In this document: positions 7,887 to 15,252 of the stretch, one piece after another
How the letters are laid out: each line of letters starts with the position of its first letter
Numbering within the stretch: the first letter of the stretch is position 1
Source: REDI01 sp038123735
Lineage (GTDB): Bacteria > Myxococcota_A > UBA796 > GCA-2862545
Direction: 5' to 3'
DNA: 21,091 nucleotides
Assembly (NCBI GenBank): GCA_038123735.1
Contig: JAYPAP010000049.1
Location: 1-21,091 of the forward strand
Position numbers and translations under genes: made by a program
The notes under the pieces: generated by a model
What the model saw: the letters and a program-made list of their open reading frames with translations, nothing else
Databases searched by the model: none
Told to the model about the DNA's origin: nothing

Positions 7887-8669
7887 TCAGTCTCCGAATG
7901 TTGCCACGACGGGGACGTGATCGCTCGGTTGCTCCCAACCCCGGACGTCCCGGTGGGTCTGAACCTCGGTGAGGCGTTGGACCAAGGGATCCGTGATCCA
8001 GATATGGTCGATTCGGAAGCCAATATTGCGTTTGAAACCGCTGAAGCGGTAGTCCCACCATGAGAAGCGCTGGGACTCTGGTTCGAGCTCTCGCAGCGCA
8101 TCACGAAGGCCCCAAGCGGTCACCTTCGAGAGAGCCTTGTGCTCCAGAGGGTGGAATAGAATTCCGTTTTCGGCTTCCCAGGGGTCATAGGTATCCTGCC
8201 TATCTGGCGCGATATTGAAGTCACCGCAGACGAGGACGGCGTCTTCAGCGGTCTCGCAGCGGTCGAGCGTTGCACGGAGTCGCCGCAGCCACCTCAGCTT
8301 GTACCGGAATTTTGGAGAGCCTACCTCGTTCCCGTTGGGGATGTAGCAGCAGTAGATGCGCACGCCGTCGATTCGCCCGGCGATGATACGCGCTTGCGGA
8401 TCGTCGACATCATCGCCTAAGCCGATAGCAATGTCAGAAATTGGCTTTTTGCTGAGGATGGCCACCCCGTTGTAGGTCTTCTGACCCCAGATCGCACGGT
8501 ATTCCCAACCCGCTGCGGCGAGGGCATCATGGGGAAATTTGTCATCTTCGACCTTGGTTTCCTGCAGACAAAGTACATCGACCGTAGGATTATCGGCGGT
8601 CCACTGCCGAACATGCTCCAGACGAACACGGAGACTGTTGACGTTCCAAGTTGCTACCGACAGTGGCAC
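7887..8669 (-). CDS. xth: Exodeoxyribonuclease III (AP endonuclease)
   Basis: A 260-residue member of the EEP nuclease family, close in length to E. coli ExoIII (268). It repairs abasic sites and removes 3' blocking groups in base excision repair, in the cytoplasm. All signature blocks are visible: ATWNVNSLRVR (Asn9), LCLQETKVED (Glu37), NGVAILSKKP, VCGDFNIAPDRQD (Asp150, Asn152), SWWDYR, FRIDHIWIT (Asp221) and the terminal SDHVPV (Asp250, His251). The GTG start at 8669 is preceded by a strong GGGAGG, 5 bases away; the in-frame region further upstream has no family similarity. It forms an operon with the downstream methyltransferase (1 base between genes). The divergent phosphatase gene begins 101 bases away. 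Confidence 0.95.
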   Translation of the reverse strand: MPLSVATWNVNSLRVRLEHVRQWTADNPTVDVLCLQETKVEDDKFPHDALAAAGWEYRAIWGQKTYNGVAILSKKPISDIAIGLGDDVDDPQARIIAGRIDGVRIYCCYIPNGNEVGSPKFRYKLRWLRRLRATLDRCETAEDAVLVCGDFNIAPDRQDTYDPWEAENGILFHPLEHKALSKVTAWGLRDALRELEPESQRFSWWDYRFSGFKRNIGFRIDHIWITDPLVQRLTEVQTHRDVRGWEQPSDHVPVVATFGD

Positions 8670-8725
8670 ATGTCCTCCCAGCGGCTCAAGCCTATCACTT
8701 CGGGGTGCACCATCGTGATCGTGGC

Positions 8726-8755
8726 TGGTGGTTTCGTTTTGCGCTATCACCACCA
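8726..8755. promoter_or_regulatory. Inverted repeat in the divergent xth/phosphatase intergenic region
   Basis: The 101-bp gap between two divergent genes contains a perfect 7-bp inverted repeat, TGGTGGT (8726-8732) and ACCACCA (8749-8755), separated by 16 bases. It could be an operator for either gene or a hairpin in the phosphatase leader just before its GGAGG. No good sigma-70 hexamers were identified around it, and a chance match is possible. Confidence 0.25.
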
Positions 8756-8770
8756 ACTCTGGAGGCTGGG

Positions 8771-9814
8771 ATGCTGAATCGATGGGCGATTGGATGGGCG
8801 ATGTGGGTGGGATGTACCACGCTGGCACCGTTGAACCCTACAGATCCAAGCATCGGGATTCCTGAAGATACGGATGTGGACACGGATACGGATACCGGAA
8901 CCGATACGGATACCGACACGGGAACGGATACCGACCCCCCCAAGCCTGAACCGTTCCGGTTTATCGCCCTCGGAGATGGCGGTGAGGGCAATACCACCCA
9001 ATATGACGTGGGTGCAGCCGTCAAAAAGGTCTGTGATGAGCTTGGCTGCGATGCAGCGGTGTACCTGGGCGACAACTTTTACGACGATGGGGTCGAGAGC
9101 GTCGACGATCCTCAGTGGCAAGAGAAGTTTGAAAAGCCCTACGCGGACCTGGATTTCCCGTTTTACGCGGCCCTCGGAAACCACGATAATGGCGGGTTTG
9201 GGGGCGCTGGCTTCGAATTCTGGCGAGGCGACGTGCAGGTTGAGTACGCGATGTCTGGCCGGAGCGATAAGTTCAGGATGCCGGCGCGTTATTACACAAT
9301 AGCGCCTCAAGACACCGCGGTGATGCTGATGGCCTTGGATACCAATGCCATGATGTTCGATAACGACTTGGATGAGCAGGGAGACTTCGTGGACGCGGAG
9401 CTCGCCGCGACCACGCGTCCGATCAGCATCGCATTTGGTCATCATCCCTATGCAAGCAATGGAAAGCATGGAAATGCCGGGAAATATGAGGGGCTCTCTG
9501 GGGTGCCGATCGTCTCCGGGCAAGACGTGAAAGACTTTTTCGACAAGCACATCTGCGGCAAGGTGGATGTGTACCTCTGCGGACACGACCACAACTTGCA
9601 GTGGATTGGCGATACCGAGGACTGCGACACTGAATTCATCGTCAGCGGTGCCGCGGCGAAGACGACCGACCTGGTCGGTCGGGGGAACATCACCTACTAT
9701 GAGACCGACGAGTCTGCTGGCTTCTTCTGGTTTGAAGTCACGGATGACCAGCTAAAGGGCCATGTCTACGACCGGACGGGCAAGAAGCTCTACGAGCATA
9801 CCAAGACCTTCTGA
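8771..9814 (+). CDS. Purple acid phosphatase-like metallophosphoesterase, probable lipoprotein
   Basis: A 347-residue protein. The N-terminus MLNRWAIGWAMWVGC is a short signal sequence with a Cys at 15 that may be lipidated; the lipobox is imperfect (Trp at -3). An Asp/Thr-repeat linker (33-55) follows. The catalytic domain carries the five calcineurin-like motifs in the purple acid phosphatase (TRAP/ACP5) arrangement: GDGG (Asp69), LGDNFY (Asp101, Tyr104), LGNHD (Asn137, His138), FGHHP (His224) and CGHDH (His272, His274). Tyr104 is the residue that ligates ferric iron in purple acid phosphatases. It should hydrolyse phosphomonoesters outside the cytoplasm. The start is ATG 8771 with GGAGG 5 bases upstream; a longer frame from 8651 runs into xth and is not supported. 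Its stop lies 2 bases from the convergent gene's stop. Confidence 0.88.
   Translation: MLNRWAIGWAMWVGCTTLAPLNPTDPSIGIPEDTDVDTDTDTGTDTDTDTGTDTDPPKPEPFRFIALGDGGEGNTTQYDVGAAVKKVCDELGCDAAVYLGDNFYDDGVESVDDPQWQEKFEKPYADLDFPFYAALGNHDNGGFGGAGFEFWRGDVQVEYAMSGRSDKFRMPARYYTIAPQDTAVMLMALDTNAMMFDNDLDEQGDFVDAELAATTRPISIAFGHHPYASNGKHGNAGKYEGLSGVPIVSGQDVKDFFDKHICGKVDVYLCGHDHNLQWIGDTEDCDTEFIVSGAAAKTTDLVGRGNITYYETDESAGFFWFEVTDDQLKGHVYDRTGKKLYEHTKTF
8867..8935 (+). repeat. Asp/Thr codon repeat encoding a linker
   Basis: Twenty-three codons made almost only of GAT/GAC (Asp) and ACG/ACC (Thr), with two Gly and one Val interruption. They give a degenerate 6-base tandem pattern (GATACG/GATACC) between the putative lipidated Cys and the phosphatase domain. 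Such acidic low-complexity linkers are common between lipidated Cys and the globular domain in deltaproteobacterial surface proteins. The repeat could change length by slippage. Confidence 0.85.
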
Positions 9815-9816
9815 GG

Positions 9817-10413
9817 CTAGTTTTGCCGCCCCTCAATGGCGAGCAAGAGGACAATGACGCCTAGGATATGACGAGAGTCCAGCTTGAGGACTGACATCTG
9901 ACAGTCGTGCTTCAGCTGAAGAATGTTGAAGCGCTGGCGAACGGATCCCTCTCCGCCTTGCTGGTCCGTAAACCGGAATTGTTGGGGAATGATCTGCAAC
10001 AGACTGATGAACTTTCTCAGTACGGCGAGTAACCCGCCTTGTTCCACGACTTCACCCACCAAGTTGTCTTCAGTATCGAGGACCAGCCAATGGTCTTTCA
10101 CAAAGGTCGACGACATTCCGCGTCGCTGCGCTGCCCCGATATGCTCACCCGAGTTTGCATCATAGATGTCGTATGCTGCGCTGAAGTCCATCCAGTTACG
10201 GGCTTTGATATGGATGATCGGGTGGGTGCGCTTGGAATCGCTGAAGACCCTGATGTCTTCTTTGAGCTTGAAGGCGCGCTGTTTGGCGAAGAATAGCTCT
10301 TGTCCCGATGGCGTCTCCAGACGGAACTCACTGCCTAAGAAGCTAAATATCTTGCGCTTGGCGACCACCGGCTGCGTGGAGAGGGCGACGAGCCCGGCAG
10401 AAGAGTCGCTCAT
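9817..10413 (-). CDS. LURP-one-related / tubby C-terminal-like (scramblase-like) protein
   Basis: A 198-residue cytoplasmic-looking protein. It opens with a strand pattern KRKIFSFLGSEFRLETPSGQELFFAKQRAFKLKEDIRVF, continues through paired strands such as AYDIYDANSGEHIGAAQRRG and LVLDTEDNLVGEVVEQGG, and ends with a hydrophobic helix (LDSRHILGVIVLLLAIEG). This is the arrangement of the tubby-like/LURP-one-related fold, a 12-strand barrel around a C-terminal helix, shared with phospholipid scramblases. The C-terminal helix is therefore probably buried, not a membrane anchor. ATG 10413 overlaps the stop of the aconitase-like gene (TGATG) with GGGAG upstream, indicating translational coupling. Family members bind lipids or have unknown roles in bacteria; a link to the upstream enzymes is only inferred from the operon. 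Confidence 0.65.
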   Translation of the reverse strand: MSDSSAGLVALSTQPVVAKRKIFSFLGSEFRLETPSGQELFFAKQRAFKLKEDIRVFSDSKRTHPIIHIKARNWMDFSAAYDIYDANSGEHIGAAQRRGMSSTFVKDHWLVLDTEDNLVGEVVEQGGLLAVLRKFISLLQIIPQQFRFTDQQGGEGSVRQRFNILQLKHDCQMSVLKLDSRHILGVIVLLLAIEGRQN

Positions 10414-12341
10414 CACTTACTCCCGAGGGCTCGTGGGTCCGTGAGCCGCCCCGTGATGGCACTTGCGGCTGCTACGGCAGGGCTGACCAGGAATACCGGT
10501 CCGGGGCCCCCCATGCGGCGCGCGAAGTTTCGGTTGGTCGTACTTGCGGTCGTTTCACCGGGGTTTGGGATCCCCGGGCCATTTCCAATGCAGCTGCCGC
10601 ACCCCGGAGGTGTGACGACCGCGCCGAGCTCACGGAAGAGGCTCAGTAAACCGAGGGCTTCGGCGTCGGCTGCGACATCGGTTGAGCTTGGGGTCACGGT
10701 AAGTCGAACCCCTTCGGCGAGGGATTGGCCCCGCAAAACATCGGCGGCAGCGCGTAGATCGGCCAAGCTACCGCCCGTGCATGAGGCGATGACCACATTG
10801 TGGATGGCGACATCTCCGTGGCTGGAGAGTGGGGCCCGGTTTCTTGAGTCGCCGGGGGTGGCTACGGTGAGCGGGACATCGGCAAGGTCGACCTGAATGG
10901 TCCGAGCGTAGGTGGCGCCTGGATCGGGCGACATCATTGGCGGTGCCTCAGTAATTCCACGTTTGTCGCGAAGGAAGGCTGCGATTGGACCGCATGGCTC
11001 CACGACGCCGGTCATGAGTCCGCCTTCGACGGTCATATTGGTGAGCACGGACAACTCGTCGACGTTCCAGTGTTCGAGTGCGGGCCCTCCAAACTCGATA
11101 ATACAGGTATCCGTTGGGCCTTCCCGCCAATGCTCCTCGCGGAAGTAGGGGTCGCCGATCAGGTGCAGAATGAGATCTTTCGGGCTGAGGACCTCGCCGG
11201 GATGCCCGTGAACCTCGACGCGAACCACCTTGGGTACTGTGACGGGGATGAGTCCGGTGCGCAGCGCGAAGGCCATCGCCGTGCTGCCCACGCCGAAAGC
11301 GAAGGTATTGAGCACGCCAGCGGTGGGGCTATGAGAGTCGGTTAGGACGATGACATCCCCGGGATTCGCATAGTGCTCGACCACCACGCGATGACACACT
11401 CCTGGGGGATGGCTTCTGCCCGGTCCGTGAAGCCGGATGCCGTTACGTTCAGCGGCCTCGACCATCTCGGCGGTCAGTCGCATTGCCGGGTCAAGGCGCA
11501 CTTTTTTGACGCGGTCGGGTACCGAATCATGGGCGATGAGAACGAAGTGATCTTCGAATGCGGCGACCATCTCCGGGCGGTACATCGGCTCGTCTCCGAA
11601 TGACTGCCGATAGAGGTCCACGACCATTCCAGTCGTGTATTCGTGCATTCCCCGGAAGGCCGTTCGTACCAGTACCTGTTCGCCCGGTGCGACATTCGCC
11701 ACGCCATCCGCCCCATCGGGCCCGGTCCAGGTGTTGGAGGCGATAATCTTCTCGGCGATATTCATGGGGCGATGTTCGCGGTCGGTCTGGTAGGGCGGCC
11801 GAACCTCACCCCGGGTCAGTCGCTTTCCGTAGGCCATCAAGCCGCCATTTTCGGCAACCTCGCGGAAGAAATCGGGGAGTTCGGTGTAGAACTGGGAGAC
11901 ATCGATGTCTTCGCCGGCCTCGAGCCGCGCGAGAACGCCGCGATCGGTGGTGAACGGCATACCGCTATACACCATATTTTCCTGAAAGATCCGCTGGAAG
12001 CTGTCGGCTACGACCAGCTCGATACCCGCACCTTGGTGCGCGACCACGGCCACCTCGCGTGACGAACCCGACCCGTAGGCATGCCCGCCCACAACGACCT
12101 GGAAGCCGCCGGCTTTGACATCGCCCTCATTCACCGTTTCCTGGAAATTTTCCAGGAAGTACGGACCTAATATTTCGCCGGTGTAGCCATACGTGCACGC
12201 CCGTCCGGAGATCATCGCATCGGTGTTTACGCCGTACACATACGTGGAGTCGGCACCGACTGAGGTTGGTTCCCCGTCGAGCTGGGCGCGCAGCATGGAT
12301 GGGTCGTCGACCAGATGGAGAATTTTGCCTTGGAGTTTCAT
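10413..12341 (-). CDS. Aconitase/isopropylmalate dehydratase-family hydro-lyase with swivel domain first
   Basis: A 642-residue fused enzyme of the aconitase superfamily. The swivel (LeuD-like) domain comes first (about 1-180), with YGSGSSRE (89-96) placing the substrate-binding Ser/Arg loop. The [4Fe-4S] catalytic domains follow (about 190-642). These carry SHPPGVCHRV, TDSHSPTAG (334-342), the cluster ligands Cys521 (ASCTGG) and Cys581/Cys584 (PGCGSC), and the Arg-bearing TTNRNFARR (601-609). All three Fe-S cysteines are present, so it should be active in a stereospecific hydration/isomerisation of a tricarboxylic or 2-alkylmalate substrate. The end (FLVSPAVAAASAITG) looks more LeuC-like than AcnA-like. 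Canonical AcnA carries the swivel last; AcnB carries it before the catalytic domains but after a HEAT-like domain missing here. GGAGG lies 5 bases before the ATG. Substrate (citrate, isopropylmalate, homocitrate) is not decided. Confidence 0.88.
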   Translation of the reverse strand: MKLQGKILHLVDDPSMLRAQLDGEPTSVGADSTYVYGVNTDAMISGRACTYGYTGEILGPYFLENFQETVNEGDVKAGGFQVVVGGHAYGSGSSREVAVVAHQGAGIELVVADSFQRIFQENMVYSGMPFTTDRGVLARLEAGEDIDVSQFYTELPDFFREVAENGGLMAYGKRLTRGEVRPPYQTDREHRPMNIAEKIIASNTWTGPDGADGVANVAPGEQVLVRTAFRGMHEYTTGMVVDLYRQSFGDEPMYRPEMVAAFEDHFVLIAHDSVPDRVKKVRLDPAMRLTAEMVEAAERNGIRLHGPGRSHPPGVCHRVVVEHYANPGDVIVLTDSHSPTAGVLNTFAFGVGSTAMAFALRTGLIPVTVPKVVRVEVHGHPGEVLSPKDLILHLIGDPYFREEHWREGPTDTCIIEFGGPALEHWNVDELSVLTNMTVEGGLMTGVVEPCGPIAAFLRDKRGITEAPPMMSPDPGATYARTIQVDLADVPLTVATPGDSRNRAPLSSHGDVAIHNVVIASCTGGSLADLRAAADVLRGQSLAEGVRLTVTPSSTDVAADAEALGLLSLFRELGAVVTPPGCGSCIGNGPGIPNPGETTASTTNRNFARRMGGPGPVFLVSPAVAAASAITGRLTDPRALGSK

Positions 12342-12414
12342 TGGGCCTCCGGAGAGCGGCGCCGAGCGTAGGCGGCCTCAGGGTCGAACCGAGAGTGAAG
12401 GATAGACTAGCCGA

Positions 12415-14079
12415 TTACTTAATCCGATATCCGCCCATCTCGTTGTTAAAGATCCATGCGACAACTTCGCCAATCTCGAAGTCTACGGGGAGGTAGCTGC
12501 TGAGGTCGGCTGCCGCACTGCCTGCGTCCCGAAGTTCTCGGCGGGCATTTACCATCTTGGTGAAGCGTGAGCGCCAGGCGCGGACGTTTCTGGGCCGGAG
12601 GTCGACCCACCCTTTCTGGGCGCAGCGGTCGACCGCGGCGGCATCGAGATCCACTGTGGTCTGGTGCCCCCGAGGTTCAGGTACGTTGATCCGCGGTCCT
12701 CGCAGGATGGACTCGCCATCGGGTAGCAAAATGGGAATACCGATCGAAGGTGCGATGGTTCGAACGGCACTCTGGTTCAGATGTTCCGCAAGGTGGTCTG
12801 CCAGCGCTTCATCGGAGATGGTCAACGACATGACCGTGGTCAATCGCCCGTATGCTTCCTTAAATAGCTGGGCTTCAAATAGCAGCTTGGACAGCTCAGG
12901 TGGTCCGAGGCGACCGAGCGCAATCGAGGGCATTCCGCTCTCTTCGTCGGTAGCTTTGAGGTCTGATAGCGCGACACTTCGGAGCAAGCCGGCTTTGTAA
13001 CTCGGATTCAGCACGGCACCGTCGATGGCACTGATCACATCTTGACCCGTATTCGAGCCACGGAGCTCCAGCGTGATGACGCGCGCGATCTCCTCAGGCG
13101 TGATGTATTCCATCTGGCCAAGCGCGGTGATCGCTGCGAACTCTCCGCGGGTGAACACGCCATTTTCGCCTGTATCGACCACGGCAACCCGATGGGTACC
13201 GGCCTCCGCATACTGGGTCTCGTCTTCTCGGAGATTGATCGTGCCGATAGCGGACCCTTGCGAGGGTTGGAACAGCGAGTCGTTGCCGTGCTTGTCCCGG
13301 ACGGCGACCGTTCGAACGGCGCGGTAGCCGATCATCGCCGCGGGCTTGATCTCTTTGACCACGGGACCACCAGGCGTTCGGGCCATGAGGAACATCAGGC
13401 CGGTGTGTCCAAAGCCAGCTTCTGTTTTCGCGAGAAGTACCTTGGACGGCTTGTCTTCGCTGTGGGTATACGGGATGTTCATGCCCATGCCGCCCGTGCC
13501 GGTCGTTCCGACCTTGAGATAGACTTTGGTCCCGCATTCCGAAGTGGCACGCTGGACAAGTCGCACATGGCGAATGAGCTGGGGCACAGACTGAGACAGG
13601 AGGAATCCTTCCAAGTCACCGACCCCTTCGGCAGGTAAGCCATCATCCGACAGACGTTGAAGCACCTTCGCAGCTCCGTCGAACACATTTTGATACGACA
13701 ATCCCGTGGCGGTATTGACGCAGTCCACGATCACGTCTGGCCGATGGTCGGAGATCAGGCGCACCAGGTGATTAGACTGATAAGCATTTTCAAAATCCCC
13801 ATATAGGAAATCGAGCAGGGTTCTTCGATGGGTGGGGTTCTCCATCATCTGGTTGCGACCCATGTCGGACATATGGGTGGGCACGAAGAGGTTTCCCCAC
13901 AGAGGCTCGAACGGACAGGACGGAAATTCAGCGCTCAGGCGCTCACATGCGGATTGAGCCTCATGCTCAAACAGGGACGCCACCCAGATCTTTTCCGGAT
14001 TGAGGCCGTTTACAATTTGCCTACAAACCTGGGTTCCGACGAGTCCCGCGCCACCGAGGATCATGAATGTGCGATGCAT
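12415..14079 (-). CDS. Large SDR/epimerase-like NAD(P)-binding oxidoreductase, substrate unknown
   Basis: A 554-residue protein. The N-terminus FMILGGAGLVGTQVCRQI (5-22) is the glycine-rich Rossmann nucleotide-binding loop of extended short-chain dehydrogenases. DVIVDCVNTATG and KVYLKVGTTGTGGMGMN mark later strands of the fold, followed by YTHSEDKPSKVLLAKTE. A canonical Tyr-x3-Lys is not evident in that last block, so the catalytic mechanism is uncertain. The last 250 residues (LPVDFEIGEVVAWIF near the end) are beyond ordinary SDR length and I cannot assign them. The ATG at 14079 is chosen because GGAGAG lies 8 bases upstream; a longer in-frame extension to 14409 runs into speB and is rejected. 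It precedes the aconitase-like gene by 73 bases, probably in one transcript, suggesting a shared pathway. It could also be a nucleotide-sugar or saccharopine-dehydrogenase-like enzyme. Confidence 0.7.
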   Translation of the reverse strand: MHRTFMILGGAGLVGTQVCRQIVNGLNPEKIWVASLFEHEAQSACERLSAEFPSCPFEPLWGNLFVPTHMSDMGRNQMMENPTHRRTLLDFLYGDFENAYQSNHLVRLISDHRPDVIVDCVNTATGLSYQNVFDGAAKVLQRLSDDGLPAEGVGDLEGFLLSQSVPQLIRHVRLVQRATSECGTKVYLKVGTTGTGGMGMNIPYTHSEDKPSKVLLAKTEAGFGHTGLMFLMARTPGGPVVKEIKPAAMIGYRAVRTVAVRDKHGNDSLFQPSQGSAIGTINLREDETQYAEAGTHRVAVVDTGENGVFTRGEFAAITALGQMEYITPEEIARVITLELRGSNTGQDVISAIDGAVLNPSYKAGLLRSVALSDLKATDEESGMPSIALGRLGPPELSKLLFEAQLFKEAYGRLTTVMSLTISDEALADHLAEHLNQSAVRTIAPSIGIPILLPDGESILRGPRINVPEPRGHQTTVDLDAAAVDRCAQKGWVDLRPRNVRAWRSRFTKMVNARRELRDAGSAAADLSSYLPVDFEIGEVVAWIFNNEMGGYRIK

Positions 14080-14249
14080 TTGAGCGCTCTCCAGTTCGGG
14101 AGCGCAGCATAGCAAGTCGGCGGGCTCGTTGGGTGCCAATTGTCGCCGAGAATCGGTTTGTGACCCAATCGACCAGGGTGTCATTGGTGGTTGGACTACG
14201 GCTCGGTGGCAAATTAGTCGGGCGCGTCCCGAGAGTAGGGGTGTGAACC
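14080..14249. promoter_or_regulatory. Divergent intergenic region upstream of speB and the SDR-like gene
   Basis: This 170-bp gap must hold the promoters of both transcripts. On the speB side, a 5-bp stem TCGGG/CCCGA (14218-14222 with 14228-14232) sits 4 bases before the AGGGG Shine-Dalgarno and could affect its accessibility. On the minus strand, TATGCT preceded by TG (extended -10 like) is visible near 14112, without a good -35. No known riboswitch or attenuator was recognised. The assignment of individual elements is weak. Confidence 0.3.
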
Positions 14250-15223
14250 ATGTCGTATGATCCGGATGATGTGGCGGTTCCAGGGCGGCTTTTTGGCCTC
14301 CCTTTTTCAGCGGAAGAGTCGAAGGTCTGGGTCTACCCCGTTCCCTATCAGGCGACCGTGAGCTATCGAGGGGGGACGCGCGGAGCGCCGGCTGCCATTC
14401 TCGAAGCATCGGGCCAGCTCGACCTGTGTGACTTGGAGACCGGGGAGCCTTGGCGCGAGGGGATCTGGATGGCGCCGATCTCTCCTGAGGTGGTCGCGAT
14501 GGATGCGCGGGCGTCGAAGGCGGCTTCTGCGGTCCGAGAGGGGGATCTCGAACAAGTCGAAGTCGTCGATGAATGCGCGGAAACTCTGGAGCGCATCCTC
14601 CATGACTGGACGGCGAGGTGTATGGCTCAGGGGCGGATTCCGGGCGTTGTAGGTGGCGATCACTCCGTCCCGCTGGGAGCGATCCGGGCCGCAGTGGAGC
14701 AGAACCCGGGAATGGGGATTCTCCATATCGATGCCCATGCGGACCTAAGGGCGGGATACGAGGGGTTTAAATACTCCCATGCCAGCATCTTGCACCATGT
14801 CGCAGGTCTGGAGGGCATCGGGCCGATAGCCCACGTTGCACTTCGCGATATCTCTCATGCCGAGAGAGACCGACTCCAGTCCGATCCGAACCTCCATGCG
14901 TGGACCGACATCGCCCTGGGCAATGCTCTCGCCCAGGGCACGCCTTGGTACTCGATGGCCAAACAGATCATCGACGTTCTTCCTGAACAAGTATGGGTGA
15001 CCTTCGATGTCGATGGGCTTGATCCTTCGCTCTGTCCAGGAACGGGCACCCCGGTGCCGGGTGGATTGAGTTGGCGGGAAGCGCTCGTGCTACTCGGCAC
15101 GTTGGGGCGGTCTGGGCGAAAAATTGTAGGCTTCGATATTTGCGAAGTCGGTACAGGAGAAATTGACGCCCTCGTGGGCGCTCGCTTGTTGTACAAGCTG
15201 GCGGGCTGGGCCATTCACACCCA
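14250..15223 (+). CDS. speB: Agmatinase (agmatine ureohydrolase), 3' end lost in assembly gap
   Basis: 324 residues are visible before the frame enters the run of N. The enzyme hydrolyses agmatine to putrescine and urea, using two Mn2+ ions. Metal ligands are all present: GGDHS (His138), HIDAHADLR (Asp161, His163, Asp165) and FDVDGLDP (Asp253, Asp255). GFKYSHASI after the metal loop is the agmatinase-type substrate region and differs from arginase. Agmatinases are usually 300-330 residues, so the missing end is short; any reading frame continuing past the gap into speA is an artefact. ATG 14250 is preceded by AGGGG at 8 bases. The next gene, speA, makes its substrate. Guanidinobutyrase or proclavaminate hydrolase relatives cannot be fully excluded, but pairing with SpeA makes agmatinase the best call. 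Confidence 0.9.
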
Positions 15224-15240
15224 NNNNNNNNNNNNNNNNN
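15224..15240. other. Assembly gap (run of 17 N)
   Basis: Seventeen undetermined bases lie between the 3' end of speB and the Shine-Dalgarno of speA. The stop codon of speB is probably in or at the gap. The length of the true sequence may differ from 17. Confidence 0.99.
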
Positions 15241-15252
15241 CGAGGTGGCAGG

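Noticed and set aside
8747..9592. Minus-strand open frame opposite the phosphatase gene
   Set aside because: It mirrors the phosphatase codons, including the Asp/Thr repeat read as Arg/Ile/Gly, and shows no domain of its own.
12377..12393. T-arm-like stem with a TTCGA-type loop on the minus strand between two genes
   Set aside because: Only the T arm fits; no acceptor partner, D arm or anticodon arm can be found upstream in the available space, so it is not a tRNA.
14080..14409. Upstream in-frame extension of the SDR-like gene
   Set aside because: It would run antisense into speB, and the glycine-rich nucleotide-binding loop begins just after the ATG at 14079, which has its own Shine-Dalgarno.
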